A stretch of DNA of 64,000 nt, from positions 2,356,001 through 2,420,000 of the forward strand of contig NC_063013.1 of the NCBI RefSeq assembly GCF_020509005.1, given 5' to 3'. This document shows, one piece after another, positions 24,991 to 35,523 of this stretch. How positions within the stretch are numbered: the stretch's first letter is position 1; each line of letters opens with the position of its first letter. The DNA comes from Fulvia fulva (Eukaryota > Ascomycota > Dothideomycetes > Mycosphaerellales > Mycosphaerellaceae). The notes under the pieces were generated by a model, which worked only from the letters and a program-made list of their open reading frames with translations, had not been told where the DNA came from and searched no databases. Both the position numbers and the translations under genes were made by a program.

Positions 24991-25460
24991 GGTAATAGGA
25001 TATACTCGGTCGTACGCGATTAGATCGATAGGAGGTAAACCGAACGCGAGGTTAATAGTAGAGAGAATAGCTATCTACTAGAAAGCAAGGAAAGTCGGTC
25101 GTAAGGATAGTATTAGTACTAAGACACTATAGCGTAACTCTCTTAGTAGAGGGGGTTTCTAAGACACTACGGCTGTCTTAGAATGAACAGTTAGTCGATA
25201 CGAACGCGATGTCCGGAGAGCGACTCTTCTTAGTAAGCTCGCCTACTTGTCTAAGGTATTAGTATAGGCTCCCTAACTCGGAGTCTAACAGTGCCTTACT
25301 AGGCTCTTTTACGTCTTATATATACCTATAGTACGGCTGTAGCTTCCTATATAAGGCGGGTACGGCCTCTAGTCTACCTTCCTTTTGTTCTAAAGAGGAA
25401 TAACTCTAATACGACTTTATCGAGGGTAAAACACCGAGTTACTAACCCGGGCTTATAACC

Positions 25461-25649
25461 TATTAAATAGGTACGAGTTACGTAGTAGTAGAAGACGGCG
25501 GATTATAAGAAAGACGAAGAAGGACCTAATAGGATAGCGTGTATCTATATATAGTATCGCCGGTGTTAGTATAGGTAGATACTAGGTATCCGGATGTTTA
25601 CTAGCCTATAGGCTAGTAGACCCTAGTTACGTAATCTAGTTACATAACA
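25461..25649 (-). repeat. Probable Copia-2 5' LTR
   Basis: In minus orientation it begins tgttatgtaactag at 25,649, carries a TATA-like ctatatatagatac, and ends in ta before ggttataagcccggg, a position where a primer-binding site would be expected. It lies upstream of the Copia-2 gag with a leader of about 450 bases. No second copy exists in the window to prove the ends. Confidence 0.4.
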
Positions 25650-25704
25650 CACCTATACCTATATACTTGTCCTACGGCCTGTATGTTCTTAATATATAGG
25701 TTAA

Positions 25705-26033
25705 TTAACTCCGCTATACTCTTAAACGAGGTAACGATAAGGAATACGAATATTCCCCTAGATACGGACGGGTTCTCGGAAGACTTTACTAGGTATAGAG
25801 TAGCCTTTTTAGTAGACTTGTTTTTAGGATACGACTAGATTACGCTAACCGAAAGTAGCCGAGATTTAACGGCCTTTATAACGCCTCTTAGGCTTATACG
25901 GTATATAACGTTACTATAGGGTACGACGAACTTAGTTACTTAGTTTATACGGGTAGTAACTAAGGTATTAATAGACTATATTTCTTACCGAGCAAAACTA
26001 TTTCTTAACGATATCGGCGTAAAAGGTCCTACT
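25705..26033 (+). pseudogene. Gypsy (Ty3) reverse transcriptase fragment
   Basis: One plus frame reads TIRNTNIPLDTDGFSEDF followed by FLVDLFLGYD-ITL, LTAFITPLRLIRY, TLL-GTTN and KVLIDYI...LNDIGVKGP. This is the Ty3/Gypsy reverse transcriptase from the palm region to the catalytic YIDD/FIDDIGVKGP block. Changes such as FSGYDQ to FLGYD-stop, and DD to ND at the catalytic site, fit RIP. About 110 codons remain. It is cut on the right by the Copia-type LTR at 26,034. It could be the remainder of the same Gypsy element as the gag at 6391-14,400, which has the same orientation. Confidence 0.7.
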
Positions 26034-26400
26034 TATTACAAATATAGGTTATTAGGCATATCGTACGGTACTAAGACTAACTTAGTATATACTAAGTTAG
26101 TCGAGACAATAGTACGGTAATACTACCGAGACACCGTATAAATAGTAGGAGCGACTTAGAGGACCTAAAGTCGCTTAGCTAGTTAGTATAAGACTATCGG
26201 AGGAACTGTCGTCGTAGGATAAGATATAGGTAAAACCGATAAGGCGTAGTAAAATAGAACTAGGACTAGAGTAAGATCCCTCTATATAGGTATAAGAGAC
26301 GTAGTCTCTATACCGATAGTAGAGAGACCTTTAGTACTAAATACTGTTCTACTATATACCTTCGTATACTATATTAGTCCTTCGGTCGACGATAAGAATT
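26034..26400 (+). repeat. Copia-1-family LTR, plus orientation (solo or orphan)
   Basis: It starts tattacaaatataggtt and is nearly identical to the reverse complement of 14,508-14,885. Differences are mostly CA/TG against TA. It includes the same 28-base palindrome (26,075-26,102). No Copia gene follows it in plus orientation, so it is a solo LTR or one end of a rearranged element. Confidence 0.65.
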
Positions 26401-28343
26401 ACCTATACGTAGTGTCGGCTACGAACCTCTCGTCTTACTACGAGAGAGCTTAGTATTCTTACGCTAGAGCGTCGTAGGCGCGACGGGCGCGTAACGTAGG
26501 CGAAGCCGCGGCGAATAGAGGACTACTAGTAAAACGGGTATAAAAACTATCCGACGAGCGTATACTCGTATCGGGAGCGAGTCCCTCTTCTTTCTACGTA
26601 TAAGAAGGGCGCGGAACCGTAGCCTATACGCTCGATAGGACACCTCTAGTATAAGTATAGAATTTTTACCTCCGGAGACCGTAAACCGAGCGGGCTAAGT
26701 GACGAATATTAGACGAGCGGACTATAGAATAACAACTAAGCGGACTATACAACGGCGTCGAGCGGACTACGAAACAATCTAGTATTTGCTAGCGGGCAAT
26801 ACGGTAGGTAGGTAGATACGTAACGAAGCCTATAAGGGCCTATTAAATACCCGGTATAGGAACGAGGGTTTTACCTAGAGTACTACCTATCCCGCTATAT
26901 AACGTACCTAGTCTAATATAGTAGATTACGACGAGGAAAAGACGATAGCCTAAGTAAGGAAAAGGCGGCTATTAGGACGGGGAAAAGACGTATAATATAA
27001 GTAGATTAGTTCTATAATCGGGGAGGATCGAGTATTAGGGCGAGAGCCTAGCCTATAAGATATAAGAGTAAAAGCGAGAATATAGGTACGAAGTGTAGAT
27101 ATAAAGGGTATAGTATAATTACTATATAAAACGAAAGACGAAGAAAGTAAGAGAGGCCTAGGGAAGGCTAGATACTTATACGCGACCCTCGCGAGTATAT
27201 GTCCCCGTATTAATAGGGCTAACCCGTACGAAGCCGCGCTTAGTAGCTTTGCTCAAAACCTTATTCTAACCTGCCCTACGTTCCGAGTCTTCTACGTACT
27301 TCTTCGAGAGTCTAGCGTAGTCGCAGGTACTCGCGGGAGTGCCGTAAGTTATATAGTTACGAGCCGAAGTAAATCTGTTAAGGGTTAGTAGAGTAGTAAA
27401 TTTAGAGGGCTAGGTCCCGTAGTAAATATTACGGGGCATATAATTCTTAGCGCTTATATACTAAGCTAGGCTTTTACTTCTTAACGACTTCTAAGCACTC
27501 TAAGGCTCTTCTGTCCCTACCTTCTATATACTCTATAGGGAGACTATAATATCGAGGGTAGGGTAATAAGGAACTTTATATTAGTTAGTAGGTAGAAACG
27601 TAAGGAGTACGCTACCCGGCGTAGTGTATACCCCGAGTAAACCTACGAGGTATAGACGGCCGCTTTCTAGAGATAGGCTATAGTAACGCGAAGGGCGTTA
27701 AAACCTAGGGCGTAGTATATACTAGTAGCGACGGCTAATACTATCTATATAGCCCGAGAGGACGGATACGTATATCGTTTAATAGAGAGTACTAAAGGGC
27801 TTAGGCCTATAGAGGTGGATATTAGCTTAAGGAATAAATAGGGAGGGAGGGCGTAGAGGGAAGCTTTTACTACGGGCTAACCTCTCGAAACGAGGCTATA
27901 CGGTAGTACTAGATAAGTAGGAAAGCGCGGTTAAGACTTATTACCTTATCTCGTAGCTAGCTTACTAAATACGATTCCTTCCTTACTAGCTAGCGAGCAT
28001 TAAGTAGCTTATAAGGGAAATCTACGCCTACTAAAAATAGATATAAAGCACACTACTACTAAGCTAGTAACAATAGGGCTAGTAATAATAGCTAAACTAG
28101 TAATAGCTATAGTAACCGCGACTATAAATATAGGGCAAGCCTCCCCTCCGGGTTAACTAAACCTCTATATAGAAGGACCTCTATAAAGAGACTTAAGAGA
28201 TACTCGAAGTAGATAAGCGCCTAGCTAGGGCGTATAAGAACACGATCGCCTAACTCCTTAGAGCCCTTAAGGTACTCGAACATTAGATCCCGAGAGCAAT
28301 ATAGTAGACAATATAGAAAGCTACTACCTAGTATACTCCTATA
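26401..28343 (+). repeat. Unclassified RIP-saturated repeat DNA
   Basis: CA and TG are nearly absent. A TATA-like gggtataaaaact at about 26,537 and repeated gcggacta units at 26,700-26,770 resemble an LTR with its leader. A plus frame at about 28,150-28,340 (ETQ-like, then EILEVDKRLARAYKNTIA) is helical with TAG stops. I could not place it in a family. It may be a gag region interrupted by LINE F. Confidence 0.4.
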
Positions 28344-31300
28344 GAGATAGATAGATATTTTATTAAGCTATTATAGTGCCCTTTAGCCTATATAGCTATA
28401 CTATCTTGTTTTCGTATATATAGAGGGGAAACCGTATTAGTAAAAACCCCTCCTCCTTCCTGCCTATCTTTTCCTCCTAGTTGTCGTCTTAAATTTCCCT
28501 GATTAGGGGTACGCTAGTGTTATAGGCCTGCCCTAATGACTACCCTATCTACAACTCCCCTAGCTTCCGCCTCTTATCTATCTACTCCTCCGTCTCGCTA
28601 GCGGGGCTAAACTACTAGAGATATCCCTACTATAGTATCTACCGAGAGATTCGGCGAATATTGCCTTTGTCCCTAATAATTAACTTATAGTCTCTCCTTC
28701 CCGCTTAGTACCTCTAATTTCCCCTACCTCTCGCCTACTACGGGCATCGTAGTAGTATATGTTCTAGGTTTTACGATAGGTAGCTATACTAGTAGGCTAG
28801 GCTATAGATGTCTAGTACGCGTCTCCTAAATAGGTAGGCCCTTAATCTAATATATTCGGACCTAATTTAGATCGCTATACTTGCTTCGGCCCTTATTAGG
28901 TCCCTATATAGCTAGTAATTATGTCTCTAGAAGGCTCGGAGCGCTATCGGGCCTATTATCTTAGGGGGCTTCTATTTCTAGCCCTACTCCTATAGGTAGC
29001 TCGCTATCTATTCCGCTAGGCTTTAGGTCTTAGCCTTACTCCGGCCGGCCTAGCGAGTCCTACGCTCCTCCTCTTTTCGTGCTAGCTATTCGGTACTTAT
29101 CTATACGGCCGTAAAGGTAGTAAGGTCATCCTCTTTTTAGCTTGTCCTATGTCCGGCCCCTCTCCGGTAGCGGCTTTCTATCTTATTCTTTGCCTCCTAG
29201 ATCGTAGTTTATACTAGGTAATCTGTCGTCTTTACCGCGTATTAAATTCTTATTCCCCGGATATACTAGCCGATTAGTAGTGTTCCTATCTCTATTTCTA
29301 CCGTACTTATTAACGTTATCTTATATACGCCTAGTACCCTACGTAGGTTACCTACCTATATCCTATTTAGGGGTTACTCTATCCGTTTCGGGATCGGCTT
29401 GCCTACGCCTCCTATTCCCTAAATCTGTGCCCCGTATAATATAGCTAGTCTAACGATCGCCTTATATATTACTCTTACCTTATCGAATGTTACTCCCTAT
29501 ATAGATACCGTAAGCCTCTTTATCGAGGCGTTATTAACTTATGCTCGACTCTAGGCTTTCTTAATCTATATATTCTAGCTTAGCTTCGGGTCGAGCTAGA
29601 TCCCTAGTACTCGTAGCTCCGCTAATAGCTTAGTCTCGTAGCCTTAAATTCTTACCGCCGCCTTTATATTATAGTATATTCTCGCTTTACTAAAGTGTAT
29701 AAGTTGGTACTTTTTAGGGGCGAACCGGGCACTATACTTTTTTACCTACTCCTCGCATTTCTTATACCTATCTTTAAGGAGGCGATAGTTCTCTTCTATC
29801 GAGTCTAACTAGGCTAGGATGTTTATGTCGTCTACGAACCCCGATACTAAGGTTTACGGAGAGGTAAGTAGGGGGATTAGATCAGACATAAATATTAGAG
29901 ATAGGACAGGGGAGAGAGTAGATCCCTAAGGTATTCTAGCCTCTACCTCTTTACCGGGTCGGACGTGTACCTTCCTAGGACTAGGTATATCGTCCGTTCC
30001 TAGAGAAAGGAGTAGACGAACGTCGTTACCTACTAGGGGATGCCTTTATACTATAGGATATATATTAGCCTTTAGTATAAGACGTTATCGAAGGCTCCTA
30101 CGATATTAAGGGATAGTAAGGACGCCGCTCGGTTCCTACCGTAGTACTAGAGGGTCTGAATTTACTCCGTAATTAGCTCTATTACTATTAGTGCCGATCG
30201 CTAGCTTCTTCCCCCTATCTATATTACTAGGAGTACGTAGTTGTCCTCGGCTAGCTACGTAAGTCTCTAGGCTACTATCTTTTCTAGGACCTTCCCTATC
30301 GTATTTAGAAGTACGATTAGTCTATACGACTTAGGCTAAGTATAGTCCTCCTTCTATAGCTTACGTAGTACTACTATTATAGACTCTCTATACGGCTTCG
30401 GGTAATACCCTAGCCGTAGGTACGCGGTAAATAGGTTTATAAGGCTCGGCGCGATCTCTTCTCTACACTCTTTTAGTAGTATATTTAGTATCCTATCTAG
30501 GCCTAGAGCTTTTCGTCCTTTTAGCTTACTTATGACTCCTGTTACTATATTAGAGCTAACCGCCTAATCTATGTCTAGGGGTTCCGGGTATATACTCGGG
30601 TCGATGTCCTTAAGGTCTACCTCTACTTACGTCAAAAAGAAATAGTCGGCTAATACTTTTGCCTTACCCCGGGGCGTAGCCTAGGCAATCCCTTCGCGGT
30701 CTACGATTAGGGGGAAGTAAGGGGTTTGTTACTCTATAGGTAGTCGTACCTATTTAGTAAGTCTCTATATCTATTCCGGGTTTTCTATAACGAGCCCGAT
30801 CGTCGCTCTCTAGTCCTATAGCTTATCGCGTCTTATCTATACCTTCTTCTCTTGTGTCGCGCGATAGTATTACTCCTACGTCTCTTAGGTATACTCCTTC
30901 GTCTACTATCGCCTTGCCCTTCTAGCCTCCCTTACCTTTATAGAGTATTTAGGGGTCTAGAAGGCCTTCTACTACGTTAAGGGCCGGAGTAACGGCGTAT
31001 ATTGTTCCGCTACTTACTATATAACCGAGGTAATCTGTTCCGCTACTTGATCTAGCTAAGCTGTCGTCTCGAGTTCTCTATACTATAGTAGGTTCGCTAT
31101 TAGAAAGCCTCTTATATCGTCCTAGCGTAACTTCTTCTAGTTACGGCGTAGTTCGCTTACTAGCTCCTCTATCGCCATTACCCCTAGCGTCGTTTAGATA
31201 GGGATATAGTCTAAGGAGGCTTCTAGCGCGTAGTTCGGTCGGTATTAGACTAGTCTCTCTTTAAGTTCTCGTAATAGAAAGTATAGGTCGATCGTGCTTA

Positions 31301-33470
31301 TACTTATACGGGCCTTCTACGTCTCTATTCCCTTTAGTATTACTAAGGCTATTCCGTAGCGTACGGTTATATCTAGTAGCTTTCCCCCTAGAAACGCGTA
31401 CGGGGGAGTGAATTCGAGTCCCTACTATAGGTAGTAGAGGTTAAAGTCGCCGAGGAGTACTTACTTTATATCTTAGCTTAGGGTCCGCTCTAGGTAGGCG
31501 AGGGTTCCTAGTTCCCTACTCGTCCGACCCCGCGGTAGCGGGTTATAAACGTTATAGATCTAGATAGGGCCTTATGTCGTGTCGATCTAGATTAATATTA
31601 TGTCTCCTAGGTTGCCCTACTACGGTAGTATAACCTTCTACGACTCAAGGTCTATAGTCTTGCTTACGTATATATATATCCTCGGGATAACGCCTCGTTA
31701 GCCCGTAATTACGGTATAGTATCTCCGGTTATTATAAGTAGCTAGGAGTCCTACGTAGGGGTTAATCTATAGTTCCTATACCGTAATAACGTAGTACCGT
31801 AGCGGGTCTAGCTCTTATAGAAAGTAGCGCTAGACCTTGTCCCTACTTTTGTTTACGTTATACTATACGATAGTAATATCGTCGTATAGTATTATTCGTT
31901 ATCCGTAAGGTCTATTTCCGTACTAACCTACTATGTCTCCTAAGTCTATATCTCGCTATCCGGCTAGCCCTAGGGCCGCTAGGGCGCCCTAAAGATTCGT
32001 ATTTAGCCTAGTTCGTTAGCGGCCCGGTTAAGGTATCGAGGCCTACCGGGAGGTAGATACGTTTACGGTTAGGTTCCCTTATTCGTCTCTTCTACCCTCT
32101 TCCTTTTACTCGGCTCGAAGCCCTTATATACGGTAGGTCCCTCCTACTATCGTTAGGGGTACCTAGCTAGTATAGAGATCCTTACTTGTCTTACTCGTTC
32201 TTATACTACTATTCTAGCTAGGCATTAGTTTGAATACGCTAGGTACCTTCTACCGTAGTATATATACCTACTCTCCTTTTTTAGGTATTTCCTTCCCTAG
32301 TATAGGCCTACGTAGTAAGGACACCTTAGGGTCTTCTCCCCGTATTTTAGGGCTATATAACCGTACTATTAGTATTAGAAGCATTATAGTACCCTATAGC
32401 TACTCTAATAGATCTCCGTATCTATTCTCTCGTAGTTCTAGAATAGCCTATTATCTAGTATCTAGTTAGCTTGTTCCGCTATCTCTACCTAGATAATAAG
32501 CGATAAATACGTCTTCTCTCGGTCTACTATCTTATATAGCTATACCGCCTTCGTTAGTCGTACTCCTAGGGATATGTTCTAGTTCTATACTAGAGGTAGG
32601 GAAGGTCTTCGACCTTAAATATCCTAGGGACCCCGTAGGTGATAACGGTATACTATTAGTAGGAGACTCGTACCGACTTTACGACTTTAGTAGTCTACTC
32701 CTTATAGGTCTCTAGCTTTTTTCTATTAGACTCTTATACGGTAAAGAGTCTTACTACGCCTATTGCCTCTACCTTCGCTCTAACTACTTCCTTTTAGCCG
32801 ATTCTATCGACAATCTCCTTGCTTATTAGGGCTATAATTTCTTGTTTCTCCGCCGGATTAGTAATATATAGGCGTACCGTATTACTTGCCTTTAGAGGGG
32901 GTTAATTCTTACCTACTACTACTATTACCTATATAGTTAGTCTCTAGGCTACCTTCTGTATTACTTGTTAGATTGTCTTCGGGATTTAGTATAATAGCGC
33001 TTTTAGCGCTCCTAGTAGCTATACTATAGTGTTCTTATATACCCGGGCTAGGTATTTATTATCCCCTAGTAAGTTTTCCGCCTCTATATATAGGGTCGTC
33101 TACGCTATATTGTTTGTCGTTAGCCTCTACTTTCTATATAGTAGGCCTTAGCTTATGTCCTAGGTTTTTTCTTGGTTTGTTCCCTAGTTTAGCTCTTAGT
33201 ATAGTATGTTTATAAGGCTATAGCTCTCGTTAGTTACTATCCTTCGCTACTATTCGGGGTGAGGTTGCGCTTCCTAATTAGGTAGTTGTCCTCCGTAACT
33301 CCGTAACTCTAGGGTCCGCCTTTAGGGGAACGGAACCTTAGTTTTAGGGTTCTTTATACTACGATTACGCCGCCGCTAGCGTAGGCGGGTCGCTACTACT
33401 TAAGTAGATTACTCGTCTTAATAAGAGCTATTAAATAAATAGTCCTCGTCGATGTTCCGCTCTTAACCAC
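28344..33470 (-). mobile_element. LINE F: full-length RIP-saturated Tad-type LINE, same family as A
   Basis: On the minus strand this is a complete LINE with its 3' tail (reverse of ATCT repeats) at 28,344-28,356 and the hairpin at about 28,405-28,445. The region 28,344-29,840 is the reverse complement of LINE A with differences mostly of CA/TG against TA. ORF2 runs leftward to about 28,600. ORF1 lies at about 32,200-33,200, shown by KASNTVRLYITNPAEKQEIIALISKEIVDRIG near 32,800-32,900, which matches the ORF1 domain of LINE B (VLRVHITDQKEKEE...EIVEKIG). The 5' end is set at about 33,470 by loss of recognisable sequence; no target duplication was found. Both ORFs are full of TAG and TAA. Confidence 0.8.
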
Positions 33471-33690
33471 TACGTTTTAGTCCTAGCTTATTATATAATA
33501 ACGTACTAGAGAGCGCGCTAGCTAGCTATAATATACTAATTAGATAGAAGTAATATAATATAGAAGCTAGGATAAATCTACTTAGAACTAGTACTAATTT
33601 ACGCTTATAGGGCTGCTATATTAGATAAGAAGTTATAGGGTTAAATAAATAGTAACTTATCTATTAGTCGTAGACTGCTATAAGGATTAC
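33471..33690. other. Edge of the RIPped island
   Basis: TA-rich, CA/TG-poor sequence continues to about 33,690 and then CA and TG return to normal within a few tens of bases. There is no recognisable element in this strip; it may be flanking DNA reached by RIP leakage. Confidence 0.6.
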
Positions 33691-35523
33691 TAGCCACATT
33701 CTTTGCGGACGAACTCGCTCATAAGCAGAGGCGACAACTCCTCTTATATCTTGAGTTCTCGGCTTTGCATCCGGCTGTAGCCACAGAGGAGCTACATCTT
33801 CACACCTTCGAGCTACATGTACGTCCGCTGTGGAACGTGTCTTCAAGATGTTGTGACCAGTGCACGCGCATCTTTGACTTTCCTGTGCCTGTCGATCGTC
33901 TCAAGCATGACGCGCAGAATGTTTCGACCGAAGTCAAGCTAGGGACCACGCAAGACATCGCTTTGGAGCACGCTCCCATTCCTATATCGTGCAACGTGGT
34001 TGCCGTTCCCGTCAAATGACCAAGTACATGTACTTCTTTTGCCAAGAATAGTCGAGCATGCAAAGTGTAGTGGTTGCAATGCCGCGTGAAAGAGTATTCA
34101 TTACACAGAGATGGTTGGATGGGGATAGCAAGTGTTCCGTGCATTTGCTGCCCGGCCATGACAACTGCATGGCGACGGATAGTGATTTGTTGTGCACGGC
34201 TCTTGCTTGACCTGTTTGCATCTTCCACGCCGCCATCTCCAGTGCTCCAGCTGATTTTGAGCCACACTTGCGGAAACAAGCCAGCGTAGAGGTCGCCGCA
34301 GAGATGACTAGATCGCTTGACTGTTGGCCATGGCCTGTCCCGGTCTCAAGAAGACTTCAGCAAGGAAGTGAGCGCCGAGTACTGTGCGACCAGGCCAAAG
34401 GAGGGAATTGGACGACGGGTGGAGCATGTTCGATCGGGCGTGTGCACTTCAATCACCTCATATCGTAGGCGGAAGCAGGTAGATGGAAGATATAACAACA
34501 GCGATGGGAGCCGGATGGAGCAAAAGCTTGAATCGAGGCTCAGCTTCCAGGTTTCACCTCCCAACAGCACTTGCCTGACTTCGCGGTACATCTTGCATCT
34601 CTCCGCTTGTGTTGATATAATAAGGAAACTAGGACTAGTCTAACAGCACGTGGCGTCGCTTCTCGAAGTCTGTTCACGGCTGCGCAAGCCACCACACGAC
34701 AGCACTGGCCAGTGGCAGCTCCGGAGCGCCTCTCTGCCGCCCAACCAACCGATGCACTGCACTCAGTGCGTACGTGTATATGTATGTAGCTTTGCTCTGC
34801 AGTTCTCCTAAGGAGATGTGCGGGCGACAGTCTCATAGCCGTGGCACTGGCCTCCAAGCATCGAGTCTCGACAAGTGACACCGCCACTGTAACCATCGCA
34901 CACAGCGATAGCAATGCGCATGCACAGCGATCGAGATAGAGATGCGGCCGTGTAACTACCTTCCCATTTGTCGGAGACAGGAAGGCTGATGGTGGCTTGG
35001 AGGCTTGCTGATCTTCCACACGTGTATACGCGGCAGCAGAGCTCAACATGCACGATGGACGTCGAGCTATTAGCCTTGCTCGGAATACAGCGTACGCTAC
35101 TGCGCTGTCGAGCGTATGCAAAATGTCCCGGCGGCATTACTCACACTGCTGGCAGATGCTGATGCCAATGAGTGCCGCCAGAGCTCCACAATGCAGCCAG
35201 CCTCCAAGAAGAAATGCGGCCAAATCCATGTGTTGCTCAGTCTAGCCTTCGAGGCTTGCACCATCTGCACGGAAGTCGGAACGCAATGCATACTACGTTT
35301 TACAAACGGTGGAAGCAATGTGCCAAGCTGAGACCTGTGGACCGCAGTGCCCGATCATGGCTGATAGTATGCGGTGCAGACTGCAATGGGCGAGCGTGGG
35401 AGTGCATCTATGTAGCAAACACCCAGCAGCCTTTGCTAACCGTACATCTCACCACCTTCACGTGCATTGTAGAGTTCAGTAACGCTGCTCTTTCTCTAGG
35501 GAATCATTCACCGGTCCCTCACG
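33691..35523. other. Non-coding region upstream of the MFS gene
   Basis: About 1.8 kb of normal composition. Several short frames exist on both strands (the longest under 195 codons), but none shows a recognisable domain or convincing coding character. It probably holds the promoter of the transporter and degraded DNA at the island edge. I see no RNA gene here. Confidence 0.5.

Noticed and set aside
14490..26400. The two Copia LTR blocks as LTRs of one element
   Set aside because: They are in inverted orientation, and the Copia-2 element between them appears to have a different LTR.
22321..32469. Short plus-strand frames in the Copia and LINE F regions
   Set aside because: They are open only because RIP removed stops on that strand or by chance. 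The real coding strand there is minus.
33765..35121. Several frames of 70-190 codons between the island and the MFS gene
   Set aside because: They overlap each other on both strands, are rich in Cys, Arg and Ser as random GC-rich frames are, and show no domain.
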